This document shows positions 1 through 13,789 of a stretch of 64,000 bases of DNA, one piece after another. Location of the stretch: contig NC_059471.1 of the NCBI RefSeq assembly GCF_018139145.2, positions 82,172,520 through 82,236,519 on the forward strand, in the 5' to 3' direction. Position numbers and translations under genes: made by a program. The DNA is from Gymnogyps californianus (taxonomy: Eukaryota; Chordata; Aves; Accipitriformes; Cathartidae). Position 1 is the first letter of the stretch. Every line of letters starts with the position of its first letter. Under the pieces are notes generated by a model. That model was not told where the DNA came from, searched no databases, and saw only the letters and a program-made list of their open reading frames with translations.

Positions 1-1624
1 AGCTTGCTTTGAAAGGATACCTTAAAACATGAGGAAGGCATGCATTGTCTTCAAGATTTGCAGTTTTATTCCTTACTGAAGGTCATGAATTTTGGCTCTG
101 CAACTCATTGACCTAGTCAGGAAGAGACTTTAAAAAAAATTAAGCAGTGCTGAGCAGTCAGTGTATCCCTGAGCATCTATATAGGAGGGAAGGTTTCTTA
201 TAAATTAATTTTCCTTGTCTCTAAGAAGCTTTCTCTCTGATTCATATGGGTCAAAAAAGTTCCTCTCATGAAAACAATTTAGAGAATTCAAAGGTAATCC
301 AATTCTAGGCTCTCTGCCATCCAGGTGCTTGTACCCAGCAGGAAAAAAATATCTCCTTAATCCTTTTTTGTTTTTATAATTACCTGTTTTTCTGCTTCCC
401 AGCAGTTGTTCTGTTCAGTACAAAAGTTACCATATCCAATTATACCTTTTTGTCCTTGCTTTTAAAATCTTCACATCTCCTCAGTTATCTATTAACACAA
501 GATTAATCACTTGATTAATCTCAGATTTTTTTCTCATCTTGCACAGTGACAGCCACCAGCCATTTGGTGGCATGTTCTTAGAATTTTGTGTGGCCAATAT
601 ATATGTGTGACTGCGTGGGGAAAAAAGAGGCTAAACTAGAGAGAAAGCAAGAGCAAGAACATTAGTATCACATTTAGCATGGTAAATGGCGCGGCACTTT
701 GGAGACCAGCTTCCACATGTGATCATCTAATAGCTTCTGATCTATGTTGCTTTGTATTTCATTTTTATGTAACAGAGGCCGACAGGAAGGGCACTTCTTG
801 GCAGTTAATGATCACTGTCATTGACCCAGCCAATCAGTCAGTAACTGGAAATATCTGACCTTTATGTCTTCCTTCCTTTGATGATTGTCTTTAAATCATA
901 TATTTTTTTAACCTTTCCTGTTGGATCTAAAACTGTGTGCTTTGATATTAATGCAATGTGCCACACTACAATGAAGAGATTTTTTTTCCAGACTGGTCCT
1001 GACAGTTAGTGTAACCAAAAGGAAAGCAAGATTTCATTCTGAAAGCTCCATCATATTTACACTTTCTTTTAATGGTTTCTCTTTCCCTCTCTTACCTTTG
1101 CTGGAGCTGCTATCACTTTGTACTGTCCACAGCATCTAATCTTCAGAGTTCAGTTCAGAAAAAGTCCTGAATTTGTCAATGATTGTTTGTTTAAGGTCTG
1201 CTACAATATGGGTATTTTAATCTAGGGGATTTAAAGGTCTCCAAAACTGACTTCCTCTGACAAAAATACACTGGTTGATGAATACTGTAGCCTTTCTTTG
1301 GGAAGAGATTATTAAAAAAATCTTAATTTTCAGATTACTTGGGTTTTATTTTTTAAGCCATTATGAGTTCAAATGTTGGCAAGAACAGAAATCGATTTAC
1401 TACAGTATATCATATCGTTCATAAAAGAACTTTGCTTTCTAAGCCATTTTTTGAATAGCTGCATTTATTAGAGTAAATATTTATATGCTTCTGGTCAGGG
1501 AGAAACGTTCCGATTTATTTAGGCACATACGTATGAATACAAAACGGAATCTCAAATTTACAAAGTGTGTTATCATCTAATCATTTTCTTAAAAATCATA
1601 CCTAGTCAGTAAAGCGCTGAAGGC

Positions 1625-1678
1625 CATGCTTAACTTGGTAGCCCTCAGCACTGAAGCACAGAGCTCAAGTCAAGCATG
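1625..1678. repeat. Imperfect inverted repeat, probable ancient repeat relic
   Basis: Arms CATGCTTAACTT (1625-1636) and AAGTCAAGCATG (1667-1678) are complementary at 11 of 12 positions across a 30-nt spacer. The preceding bases (AGTCAGTAAAGCGCTGAAG) resemble an old palindromic repeat common in reptile and bird genomes, with AAAGCACTTAAGCACATGCTTAA-like units. The family is inferred from memory and I cannot name it with confidence. Confidence 0.35.
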
Positions 1679-4600
1679 GGTGCTACTGCTCTGACCTGCC
1701 GGAGCCTTAGAGGGATGGCTTTGCTCCCCGTGACTGAGGCTTGGAAACATATTAGCTATGCAGCCAAGCACAGCAGACATGGGGCAAGTTCAACTCAGTG
1801 ACCAAACTGATTTCCATGGTCATATTTTGTTTTGTCTTCTGGTTAAGCCTGTAATACTGTTTCATATATAGCATAACATACACTGTAATCCACAAGAAAA
1901 AACAGGTCAGTCCAAGGGCACTGAACCAGACCCTTTGTAAATGAAAAGCAGCACAAGTCCAACGATTTTAATGGCCAGCAGTCTCTGGTATTTCCATTAA
2001 CATAGTGCCTCTAGCTGGAAAGATGCAGGAAGGTTGATGTTTGTTAACGTATTCTGGTCTTCTTTTGATGAAACGCAGACCTACTCTGTCCTGCCCAGTG
2101 TGGAATCTCTGTATTTGACTCAAGCATCACACAAAAGGTTAGAGTTGTTTATGAACTGTATCTTTAAGCAATAGACTTTATGTATTATAGCATTCAGGTA
2201 GGTTTGGACAATATTTCTAAAGTGATATGAAACTTACTTCTTGATGCCTTTTGAATTATTTTTCGTGAAGTGTTTGTTGAAATTACTATGCTTCAGCGTA
2301 TCAGTGAAAAATCTGAAACCTATTGCTGAAAAACCTGAACACCTGAGATACTACAGTAACTTTCTATACTGAAAACAATATAATATTGGTACAGCACTCT
2401 ATGAGCATTGTGCTTGATTATCTACAATAAGATTTTGCCCTCTCCAAAGCACCACTAAGTCTGGCCATTAGCGTTATGAAAAGAATGATTAACTCATTTG
2501 CATGAGTTTTATTATTGATCTCATTCCCTCATAGGAAAAAAATTTGCTAACAAACTCTACTTAGTAAAATAGTCAAAAAAGCATCTCAAGATTGTATAAT
2601 TCACATTTATTAAAGTTTATTATATTTTCATCTTATTTGCTGTTGTTGGCATTAGATATCTGACTGTCTATTGTACTGGTTTCTGTGCTAGCATATTTTT
2701 CCAGCTTTCCGATAAGTCAAGACTTCTTTGAGCATCATGTCAAAATTTTGTATGTATTTTGTATATCTAGGCATAACTAATTATCCAGGTATAGCAACAC
2801 TAACTACTGTGTACATACAAAATCAGGAGTGAGATGTATATTCATGTATAGAAAACCAGATTTTTTTGAATGCTGACTACTTCATTGAAGAGTCTTGTAT
2901 TTTTTAACACTAATACTGGCAAATTTTATTTTACCTTGTAAGTTTTCTAAAAAATAAATAGCCTTTTTTTGACCTCACACTTATCCAGCTGCCTGAGATT
3001 CTGCTGAACCACTCACACTTAGACCATGGTCTTTGTCACTATCTGTTATATAGATGACACTGGTGAATAAACTGCTATCACAGCTATGTTAATGTAGAAT
3101 GCAGCACGCACTTATGTTTTATTGTCTAAGAAGATATTCATAAATGCTTGTACTTGGTCAATATCATTATCTTTAATAAATCTGTGCTGCAGGCTGTATA
3201 TCAGTACATTTAGAAAAACAGAATTAAAATATATGGGGTAAATAAATATTACAATAGGCCTGTTTATATTCGTACCACGACGCTGAAGTTATACCTATTT
3301 TCTGAAGAACAGAATGCCTCAGCCAGGCTTCCTCAGAAATAACTCAGTTTAGAGAGGGGGCCACAGCATTTGTAGAGTGGGAGAAGATGGATAACCAAGA
3401 ACAAGGATTTGCTGGGGGAGGATTATAGCTGAGATACAATCTCTAAAGAATGATAGCACAGTAGAACAAAACCAATTGCAATTTATTGGAAATAAGGGTG
3501 GTGTATGAGAGGACTGTGTAGCTAGGAAACTCACAGTGGTCACTTCTACATCACCTTTCAAGCTGAACTCAGCTTTGCACAGACTAAAATTCATGTATGC
3601 AAGGTGAGTTGGCCAGCCTGGGCTTTGCTTGCTGTGTGGAGATGTGCTGGACCCTGGAAAGGCTCACCCAGCACATCAGGCAGATGTCTGGAGAAAGATG
3701 AGCCTCTGCTTCTTCCCTGCAGACCTTACTCATGTAAAACTCATTACTGGACAAAACCAGGCTGTCCAGACTAGTTCATCCTGATGAACTGCCTCTGTGC
3801 TAACAGTGGTGGGGAAAAATCCATAGGCACCCCAGAGAACACTTAGTTGGTGGGCCTGCCCATGAGAGTGGGCTCTCATTTCTGGCACCAAGCAGCCAGT
3901 GAGCAAAACGAACGGATATTCAAAATGCCCGGCCTCCTCTCACCTCTATAAATTTGAGGAACACAGCCTAGTATCTTGTTCACCACAGATCCCTGCCTTG
4001 ATTTGCTTGGTAACCCTAAGGAAGATGCCAATCCATCCCCTGTCTTCAGCGGTGACAATTACAATGATAACTTCATGAAGTGCCTTGAGACCAGCCGGTG
4101 AAAAATGCCACCTGTGAGCTGCTGCTAAATAACCACACCAAAGCCTGCCTCTCCACTCGCACGGGAGAGCAATACGTGCTGCGCCTGGGTAAGGGGACGC
4201 TGGGGAGCGAGCTCCAGTTTGCAACTCAGCTAATTAAGTATTAATGAAGTCCTTTCAAAAGAAGGAGTTTTGCTTCACACTTCTGTACATTTAAATCCAA
4301 TCCGTAAATGTTTGTTTTCCCCATTTTAGCTCTTTAATTTATTCCTCAATTTCCCAGCCTTCGAAATCATAATAAAACGTACTAGATTTGAAATAGAAGT
4401 CTCTGAACAGTATTTTGGCAATCTGTTAGGAGTTGCAATACCTATGGATTACCCTGTAAATCTAAATTATTGGCACTCATGAGAGATTATTTCCATTTAT
4501 TTTGTTTTATTGTGTAATATTTTGCAGCTATGGCTGCAGTGCTGTTATTAACTTGTGATAGTTCTAAACCCTGGTAGGTGATTAGATCATTTACTATGTA

Positions 4601-7600
4601 AAATTCGGGCCTCCAAAGTGAGATGGTGCTAAGCAGTGGAGCCATAGGAGTCCCAGCTGCTCAGCCTCTCCAAGGATTTGACCCTTACTTTACTGGATAA
4701 ATCTCAACAGAATTTTAGTTTGCTATTGGAAACAGTTACTAGAATTTATTTTTTATTGACCTGCTATAATAGAGATAAGATACAGAAAGCATTGCCACAG
4801 CACAGGATGTGCTGCTTCTTTATACAAAGAAGTTAATGACAGGAAAATAGTCTTTCCACATAGAAAGATAGTTTACTCATTGTAAACATGCTTTCAACCA
4901 TTTGGAAGGAAAGTATTTTTCTCTGTTGAAGTTAATTCCTTTTCATATTAGCATGAATCATCTATGTATCTTAAAAAATAAGATACCTCTCTATATTAAA
5001 AAGACAACTGGCATTGATGAAGGATAATCTTGCAACTCAGGCATTCAGGAGATGGGGTGTTGCCACAAACTTACTGCTGATCCTCAGGCAAGTCATTCTA
5101 TTAGATTTCTTGCCTGTAAAGTGAGATAACTCATCCTGCATAGCTAAGGTAGGACTTTTTTTCTTTTTTGTTCTTTCTCCACGTTCTTGTGCATTAGATG
5201 GATCTGAATTTCTTCGCTTAGGAATAAAAGTAAAACAATGTGTTTGCTCATGAAGGACCCGAACAGACTTAATCCAAAAATCTTGAGAATTACAAAGTCC
5301 AGCACCAGTTTCCACAGGGAGGAGAAGAAGAGGACAGAGAGAAATTCAGTCACTCGCTGCAGGTTGTGAAGTTTTTTTTTCTGGGCAGCTGGAACATGGC
5401 TGAGATATGTCTTCTACAAGCCTTTCTAAGCCCAGCTGCAGTCACCACTGATGCAGGCAGCACTTACTGTTCCGGACAACTTCAGTACTGATTGGGGTTG
5501 GTAGTACTTTGAATTATACAGAGTCATGTCTGTACAGAGTTTTATAAATGCAGATTGCCACTGTAACCACATACACAACCAAAACCAGCTTTTTCAGTGA
5601 AGTTAGTGACAAAGATGGAAGGAGACCCCAGAATTGCTGGTTCCAAGTCCTACATTTAATAGAAGATAAAACCTCTTCCCCTAGACACTCGCAATATTTG
5701 ATTAGAAAGTATAAAAATGTATTACTCCTGCTGTGTTATGTCTATATGGGGCTCATTTAATGCATTTTTACTGTCCTAGCCCAATTGATCCAGACATAAC
5801 TGAAATAAAAATGTTATTTAGAGAAGCAGGTAAATGTTATGTAAAACCAGAAGCATGCCATCAAGAATTTCAGTTCCTACTAACCTACACAAAAATGCTG
5901 GACGGAGTGTTCAGCTTTTTTTCCCCAACTATCACTTCTGGCTTAGGTTTCTGACCAGAAGTCAATGACAGCAGTTAACTCAAATAACAATTTGAACAGC
6001 AATTTAGAGGAGATGTGATTTTAACTCCTCATCCCCCATACATCTTATGCTAGCAGAATGTGCAAGGGAGGAACTTCTCTCTTCGAACAGTAAGTATTCA
6101 TATTTGGTGGATATGCTTACAGACTGATGTAAGTGGTTATCTTAGTACCTTTTTTTCCTGTCAAGCCAAAGCAATAAATAAAAATGCCTACACGCTATAC
6201 ACGTACAACTGCTATTCTAGGAGCTGGAGAACAGAAACCAGTACAATGGCAAATGGAAGGGCCACAGGTTATCCTGTAAAAGGTCCCGAGAGAGAAGCAC
6301 AGTGGATCCTTGGAGAATCACCAGCTAATTTTAGGCTTTGCTATCATTCTTTCTGTAACCTTTTTCCTAAAAGTCAAATCATCATGAGAAACAGCACGCG
6401 AACTCAAAAGTGTAGAATTTGTATTATGTTTTTTTTTAACTTGCAACCTTGTCAAGTAAAGTTTTGAGGATCCTTTAAAAACAGAGGCGTAAAAAGTCAC
6501 CCTTCCTGTGGTTCTGTGACTAATCTCCAGTAATAACTAAGGGCACACCACTTAATAGCAGAATAAAAGCACAGTCATCTTTTTTATTAACGCTCCCCCG
6601 CTTTTTTTCTCCTGAAAGCTGCTGCCATAGAACATCTGCCATGTTAAATAATATTGTTTTCTGTAAACAGAAAACTGTACAAGTGCAGTTAATTTCCTTC
6701 ACCAGACTCACTGGTAGCAGTCAAATATTTCAAAAGTAAGTGATCATAGGGCTTAGTTTTCTGTATTTTAAGGAAGCCAGTTTAAGCTATATTTAAATAA
6801 GGAATGTAACTTAAGGAGTTTGGCAAAGGATCCTTAAACCTCTAGTCCTTTCGAAAAGCTCATCTGATCTTTTGCTCCTTCTACATTTTAATGGCCACTT
6901 GCCAGAAATTTAGACAGTTGCCCCCCTCACTAGCTTTGTGGCTTATTAAGCTCTTTTTCATCCTTGTTCTTCTAATAGGGCAGTGAGGTTACTACTCGTC
7001 TATGGGAACAGTCAATTTACCTACATACCCCACGATGGCTAATTGTATGCAACTACTCTCACCAGGGTTGACTCAAGGCTTTTAAGTCATCCATGCAAAT
7101 GGATGTCCTAAGGGAGCCAATGTCATCAAACATGTTGGCAGCGAAAAGCGACAGTGAGCACAAAGGGGACCCCTGGCGAAATGGCATTGCAGCTTCTGCT
7201 GCCACCAAAGATGGGAAATGTGGAGAGCCAATTTGGGATATCGAAGATGTTTCTTTTTTTGTCCCCTCACAGTACCTACCAGTCCACATGCCCTTTGCTG
7301 CCTTTGGCAATTCTCTGTTTTGCCTTGACCTAGAGCTAGCATCAATCCTCAGATGTCTTTTAGAGACTGAATGTGTGAAGAAGTGTGTATCTCTAAACCT
7401 CAGTTTTTCTTTTTCTATTAAGGAAGTCTTTGATACTAATAGGTGTTTGGGAAGAGATGAGATGCAGGTTGTTAAAAATATTTATGGCTGGAGATATTGT
7501 GATTTATAAGCTCTATGGCTAAAGGACTCTTTTTTTTGCATTCCTTTTTCATCTTAATAATGTTCTTTGAATGCATCCTACCCAGAAGGTCTATGTCCTT

Positions 7601-8262
7601 TCTGCTGTCACCTCCTGGGTGTCTGATCTACAGCCCTGTTCTGCTCAAATTTGCCAACACAGCTCATGAGAGCAGCTGTTGGCAGGCCTTTGAACAGAAA
7701 CTTCCTATACACTTGGACATGCCATTATCATTGTTTTTGTGGTAAAGAGAGAATCTTTTGGAACTATCATTTGGAAGTTTTTATTTGTCCAGTAAAAAAC
7801 GTTTGATTTCTCTTATGTAAGCAACACAGACTTAAATATGTTTGGATTATTGTATTTTTTTTTTCCCAAGGAGGACTCTAGTTATGTTTCTCATTGGTTT
7901 TATTGTTTAACTGAGTAATTTGAAGAAGTTTATTTACTTCTTATATGGCGTGGTCTAATCACATCACTGGGCAGATTGGGTTAAAAAAGGTTAAAAAAAG
8001 CGCTAATTTCTCATTATGTGAATTTCACGTCTTTATAAGAAAAATACATAACATGAATTGCAACAGAAGAGCAACTGACCTTAGAAAAAATACAGGAGGT
8101 CAGCACAGGGACACTTTCACATACTTAAAGCAACAACAGAAGACTTATCCAAGCATTCTGTCTGCTCTTCAAAATAAAATTCATATGATCAGACATCCAT
8201 GCATGCTGTGGCATGTGTCCTTTGCACATTTTTGTCAGTCTCATCAACTGAGTAGCTTGCTC

Positions 8263-8291
8263 AATAAAGACCAATCAAAAAAAAAAAAAAA
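8263..8291 (+). other. AATAAA followed by a 15-nt A tract
   Basis: AATAAA at 8263-8268 is followed eight bases later by an uninterrupted run of 15 A (8277-8291). This resembles the end of a polyadenylated retrocopy or an A-rich tract beside a poly(A) signal. No recognisable coding sequence lies upstream, and the signal-to-tail distance is shorter than usual, so a chance A tract is as likely. Confidence 0.25.
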
Positions 8292-8379
8292 GAAAATTTC
8301 CTTATGCTTCTGATAAGGGTGTTGCATTACCAACATTTGCAGCAACATTGCACCAGGTCGAGATCTCGTCAGACAGAGC

Positions 8380-8840
8380 TCACAAAACTAGCTGAGCCAG
8401 GTCTTATTGGCAGGGAGATGGCAAGGTTCCAGCAGCTCCCAGGTGCCGCAGAGTTCACCAGTGATTAAAGATGTGCCACTCTTTCCCTCTGAGCCAAGAC
8501 CACGACAGCTTGTAAGGCCCCAGAACTAAGCTAGGAATATAACGTCAGCTTTCGGACACAACGTAAAACTGAAGTCCTGGCTACATGTGGCCAGTAAAAA
8601 TCCCTTCAAGCCCTTGGAAGACATAGTGTGATAACTCCTTTGTCCTGGACAGATGCCACTCGAGTTTACTCCCTTGTCGACAGCTGATGTTCCCTCCGTA
8701 GACTCCAGTGAGTGTGGTGGTCTGGTTTTGTGGATAGGGCTGGTGGGTGGGAGCTCTGCCTCACGCACAGCTTTCATCCTCTGCGTGCCCAGTGTGACAG
8801 TGTGCTCTTCAGCTTTCAGGCTTGCTAGAGAATCCCAGCA
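8380..8840 (+). repeat. Diverged old vertebrate interspersed repeat, family not named
   Basis: The segment around 8460-8670 matches, with many changes, a core I remember from dispersed vertebrate repeats: GTAAAACTGAAGTCCTGGC, then TGTGGCCAGTAAAAATCCC, then a GGTGTCCTGGCC-like block seen here as TTTGTCCTGGACAGATGCC. Spacing and order agree with that memory. Boundaries are approximate. It is non-coding and too decayed to be active. The short frames crossing it are not supported as genes. Confidence 0.4.
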
Positions 8841-11800
8841 ACAAGAGCATGTGGTTGGAGTTTAACAAGGAAAATAGATAACCTCATTACTTGAGAAGCA
8901 GTCACACAAGAGTTTTGTGGATTATCCTAAACTTCTGCATATAAAACCTGTTTACCATTCCACTCAACCACTTCAGTACTGACTACCTCTTGTAGTTATG
9001 ACCCTTAGTTTGTTTCAGAGATTTTTTTAGAATATGTGAGGTTAACTATCCTTTGAGCATGCTAAAGTTCCTACGGCCTGCAGACTGGACTTAAAACGTT
9101 ACAAATCAAATGGTAGAATAGCATGCCCAGTTTGCATTGATGTAAATAACTACTCGGCATTCAGTCATAGAAATGAAGTATTTTTTATCTCCTGACTGCC
9201 AAATTGGATAACTGAATAGTGTGTGTCCAGTTCTACAGTTACAGCATGGAAAGTAAAAGCTGTGAATGGTAAATGCTCTGAGGTCTCTAAATTACCTAAA
9301 GCAGCCTTTTAGTAACCGTAAGATGGTTACAGTCTCACCAACTGCATTACAACCAACACTGTGTATCCAATTGAAAAATTGGGGTTTGGCAGTTCCCAGC
9401 GCAATATAGCTCCAATTTTGTGGCTCTGCTGGATTTTGGATAACACAATAAAGCTGTCATTGGTTTAGGAATATATATATTGCCCATTCAGAGCCTCAGT
9501 GTACATTACGGAGAAAGAGGAAAGCTTTGTGGACTGGCTGCGTTGCTGGAAAAAAATATTTAAAAGAGCAGCTCTTCAAAGCTATACAACTGTTTAAGAT
9601 GTTACAAAAAATATGATGGAGGTCAAGTAGTCAGCAAAGTGATTCTGAAATGGTCAAAGGTATAGGAAAAAAAAAAAAAAGAAAAGAATCTATCACTGTG
9701 ATCTATCCGCACTTCATCATCTGGATATCACCACTGAATTCACAAACTGTTGCTAGAAGGTCCAGGAGTAATGTGATAAAGTAAAAAAAGGAATGAAGGT
9801 TTGGATTGGAATACAAATCATTTTTTTCTAAGTTATTATGAAGCTGACATGGAACAAATTGCTACCTGCATTCTCTTCAGTCTTACCAATAACAAACATA
9901 AGAATAAGCAATACAAAAACTAAGTGAAGTAGAGCGCTGCTTTCCAGAGTTCCTGCCCTTGATCCCTGCAAACACCAGGCATCACTTTACTTCTTTTCCA
10001 CACGGTCTGATTAAAAATTTTTTGAAATTCTATTTCACAGCTTCCGTGTTTTGAAAACATTGTTACCCTCAGTTCCTTTCAATAGACAGAAACAGAGCTC
10101 TCCAGAGAGCCATTCATCTCATCCTAAGACAGGCATCTAAGACAGGTCACGAAATGGTCTTCTGAAGATGTTTCTATTAACTATAAAGGGAGAGCAGACT
10201 TAGATATCTAACTTTTAGAAGTCTGTAATTAGACAAGATGATTTTCACCCATCAAGCTAGTTTTAGACAACATATACTCTTTTTTTCTCTCTATTATGAT
10301 ATAAAAATTCATATTTTTTCAGTTGAAAAATACACTACACCTCCGATAATTTTATAATCCTGCACATAGCAAGACGGACTTTTTTCTTATTCAAACTAGA
10401 CTGAGCTTTCGAGCCTTTCCTTCTTCCCCCGTTGGAAATGCCAGAATACTACAGGGGCATTGCTTTCTCTGTATTTCCAGGTGTAATTCAAAGCAAAAGT
10501 ATCTGAAAACTCATGAAAAACACTGTACCTGTCACATTTTCAGCTCAGGTTCAGAGAGTTCCAGTTCATATATGATTCAAAGAATCATCTAAATATTAGG
10601 ATGTTTATCCAAACTAAAATAAAATTTCAGCTTCTTGAGATTCATCTGTCATTGATGATAATGATGCCATGAAGAAAAACCCAATTATCCCACTAGAGAC
10701 GAAATACTGAGAATAACAGTAGTAAAAACAGCACTTACAGAATTTACAGTGATGTAAGGCTATGAGCTACCAAGGAGATGAGCAAGTAATGTGGGAGACA
10801 TTTCCCATTATTCATACCAGGAGCTATACTCTGCTCCTTACTGCAAACATATCCCTACTGTACAGTATGCAGAACGTCAGATACTGTCCACCCCAAGCAA
10901 TTGCACGTGTCAGTTCAAATTGCTCTTCGAACGGCGATACCTCACTCATTTCATGCTCCTCACCCTTTTCTCCGTATCACTCCTTTGTTGTGACCCTTTC
11001 TGTCAGAGATGTTAGTTTTAAAGCCAGCATGAGATTAACTACGTAACGCTCCCCGTTCAAGCCTGCCTTCTCTTTATCTCTATCCAGCCGAGCTCGACAC
11101 CAGGATGCGCCAAGCCTCCCCTGGGGAGGCAGCAGCTCCCTGTAGCCTGTTTGCATAACAGCTCACTTCTCTTTCTAACACGGCCACAATAAGAAGAGGG
11201 GCCGCATTGTTTCCAGAAATAAAACAGATTACTTTAATCCTAAACCTACTGCAGTGCCAGCATAATAATTCCCTTTTTTACCACATGTTTAACCATTTCT
11301 AAGGAGGCTAAAATAGCTAGTCATTTGTTTATATGTGTTTACTGTTTAAGGAACTGTCCTCAGATGGGTTTATTAAAGGTTTGCGGTTTTTCCCCCCAGT
11401 TTGAACAAATACATTCAGAAAAAAAAGAAATCAGAAGACTACACAACTATTTGCTAGTCTCCTTAAAACACCCGTATTTAGAGTTTTCTCTCAGTCTGCC
11501 CACTGGTTCTCCAGCCAACCATTACTCAAAGGTATGTTCACCTTCTTTCAAGGAATGGTTATGACCACATTTTTCCATGAAAGCCTACATCTGCTCTCTT
11601 TTCTGATTAACCAGCTAATTGACACCTTCTATGAGGAGGCTTTTGTCCATATTTTTTCCCTGTATTTTTAGTCCCTGCACAATACATTGATTTACTCATG
11701 TTGCCACTATCCCAGGCAGTTCTGACTTCTTCCCTTCAAGCTACACTGTAATAAAACAGGACAAATGCTGCAGTATTGTCTCCTTAAAAGAGAATAAGAC

Positions 11801-13789
11801 TTTAACATGGACGTCATTTACAAATCAAATTCACCTCTCTTAAGTTTTTGCCTCTATAAACTAAGTCTCTAGTAATTTAAGTCTTTGTAAACTAATCATT
11901 TACATTCTCTGTAGTCAACAGGGATAGGAACTTCCAGAGGGTAATTTATCCCCTGCTAAGATGAGTGCTCAAGGCAGGCACCTGCAGAAGATACTTGCTC
12001 TTACCTCATTCATTGAATAAATGCAGAACCTTGATGAACTGGCTTAAACTTGACATATAAGGTTTGGCAGGCTCAAGTTGCAGGAGATGAGATTTACCCA
12101 GTGTGTCTGAATACTGTTAAGAACCTCTAGTTTAAAAAAAACACCCAGCTGTTTTCAGATAATCTGAAATCATCTTCAAGTGAAATGAGGAGTGCTGGAT
12201 CATTTATCACATTTTTAAATTAAAATGAAAGCAATCACTGAGGAATGAGTTCCCAGTGATTACAGAATTTTGTTTCCATTTCTGTGTCCTTTTGGAAAGA
12301 TAATTGCTCAGACATTGGAACAATGATTTAGTAGTAGCTTTGATTGTGCATCACCCAACAATACCCTGTTTATATACTTAAGAAATACATATATTTATTA
12401 TGGTCATATGGTGTTGCTAAGTACTGCTCAAGCTTCTTGTCATGCTGAGGAGGGAGAAAAGAAGAAAAGGAAGAGTTGTTTTATCTCACTCTTAAATCTA
12501 CTTCTATATACAAACTTTATCCTTTCTTGAATAAATTTTAAAATGTCAACTTTCACAAAGTTTGGAACTGCAAGCATTCTAAAGCAAAGTTTCACATGAT
12601 ATATGTAGAGATATCAAAATTAGTGATAAATATAAATTCACCTCAAAATAGCATCCTGCTGAAGCATTAATATAGCTATGTTGAACAAGAAAGTATCAGT
12701 AGATTTGGGAATTAAAACTGCGAATGAATTCCATAAGCCTGTTCTAAATATAAGCTTATTTCTACTTTTGCAGAATAACATAAACTTGTACAGATGAGAA
12801 GTGTGTAACATGAGTTGAGTGATTTTTATTTGCCATATGCATTTACTGCATTGGGTTTTCTTGATGGCTTCCTCCCTCTGCCTCTCACTCTAGACCTCGA
12901 GCAGGTGTTGCTAACGTACATGCCTCCCAAAACAGAATTACTTCGACAGCAGGATCCAGCTTATGCACTATAATTCCCGTGCGTGCCTATGATGCTGTTG
13001 AAACATTTCCTTATCTCCATCCCTGTTGCCTTTTGACATGTGTATGCAAGATTAGAGCTAAGAGAAGGAAATATCTTCTAGGTAATATTAGCAGGTGCAA
13101 CTTTTGGACTGTTTGACTAAAGGGATATCCTTACTTTCAGGACAGCAAGCAAGGAATACAGTGGTTTTAGGATGTAGATTTTAAAAAGTTTAACACTTGC
13201 ATTTGACAACTGAGTCATTGTAGTACAGCATGGAAATACTGAGGGAAGTCTTGCTCCTTTAATGAAATATGCTGTGGCTCATGCCAGTGATCTGTATATG
13301 GAGTACAACATGAGGAAAACTATTTTGGAATTAATCTGGTATTATAAGGGGAATCAGCCAGGACTCAACAGGACAACAGATGCCTCCAGTTGTCTCCCCA
13401 AAACGGCTTCTGCATTTTTAACTAGTAGTAAGCTCTTTTCCAAGTTAGTGCTTTATCCCCAGGAAACCTGATTTATGACGAACCAACCTAAAGATCATGA
13501 AGTCTCAGACCACTGTAACCATGTTTGTTATCCACGAGTGGCAATTTAGGCTTTCTGCTACTCAGAGATAAAAGAGCATTTTTATCAGCTTGTGTGCAGA
13601 ATTTGTGAAGCATACAGGAAAAGTCCCGGGTCACAATATTATTTACTTAGTGTTGCAAGTGGAGTACCCTGGCAGGAAAAAAGAGCTGTGATACGACATG
13701 TTCTTAATATTCCTCTCTTCCCATCCTTGTTATGTCCCCCGCAGCACTATGAGGGAAGCTCTCATACCCTTTCTGGGAAATAAGCACAG
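8841..13789. other. Intergenic, nothing recognised
   Basis: Unique AT-rich sequence with a 14-nt A run at 9667-9680. The open frames at 10762-11046 and 11325-11564 show no domain, no codon-like composition and no splice context, and are treated as chance. Confidence 0.55.

Larger units (their letters stand above)
1..8379. other. Intergenic, mostly unique AT-rich sequence
   Basis: No coding exon, RNA gene or recent transposon was recognised on either strand. Open frames here are short, lack recognisable domains and are not flanked by convincing paired splice sites. The stretch lies 5' of the FRMPD4 promoter. In human the upstream neighbour is MSL3 (recalled knowledge), but none of its exons was seen. 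Conserved regulatory elements could be present; they cannot be told from one sequence. Confidence 0.6.

Noticed and set aside
6060..6467. 135-codon plus-strand open frame and nearby minus-strand frames
   Set aside because: Composition looks random and no family is recognised; competing frames cover the same bases.
7093..7509. 138-codon plus-strand open frame
   Set aside because: No recognisable motif and no promoter or splice signals; length is within chance expectation for a 64-kb window.
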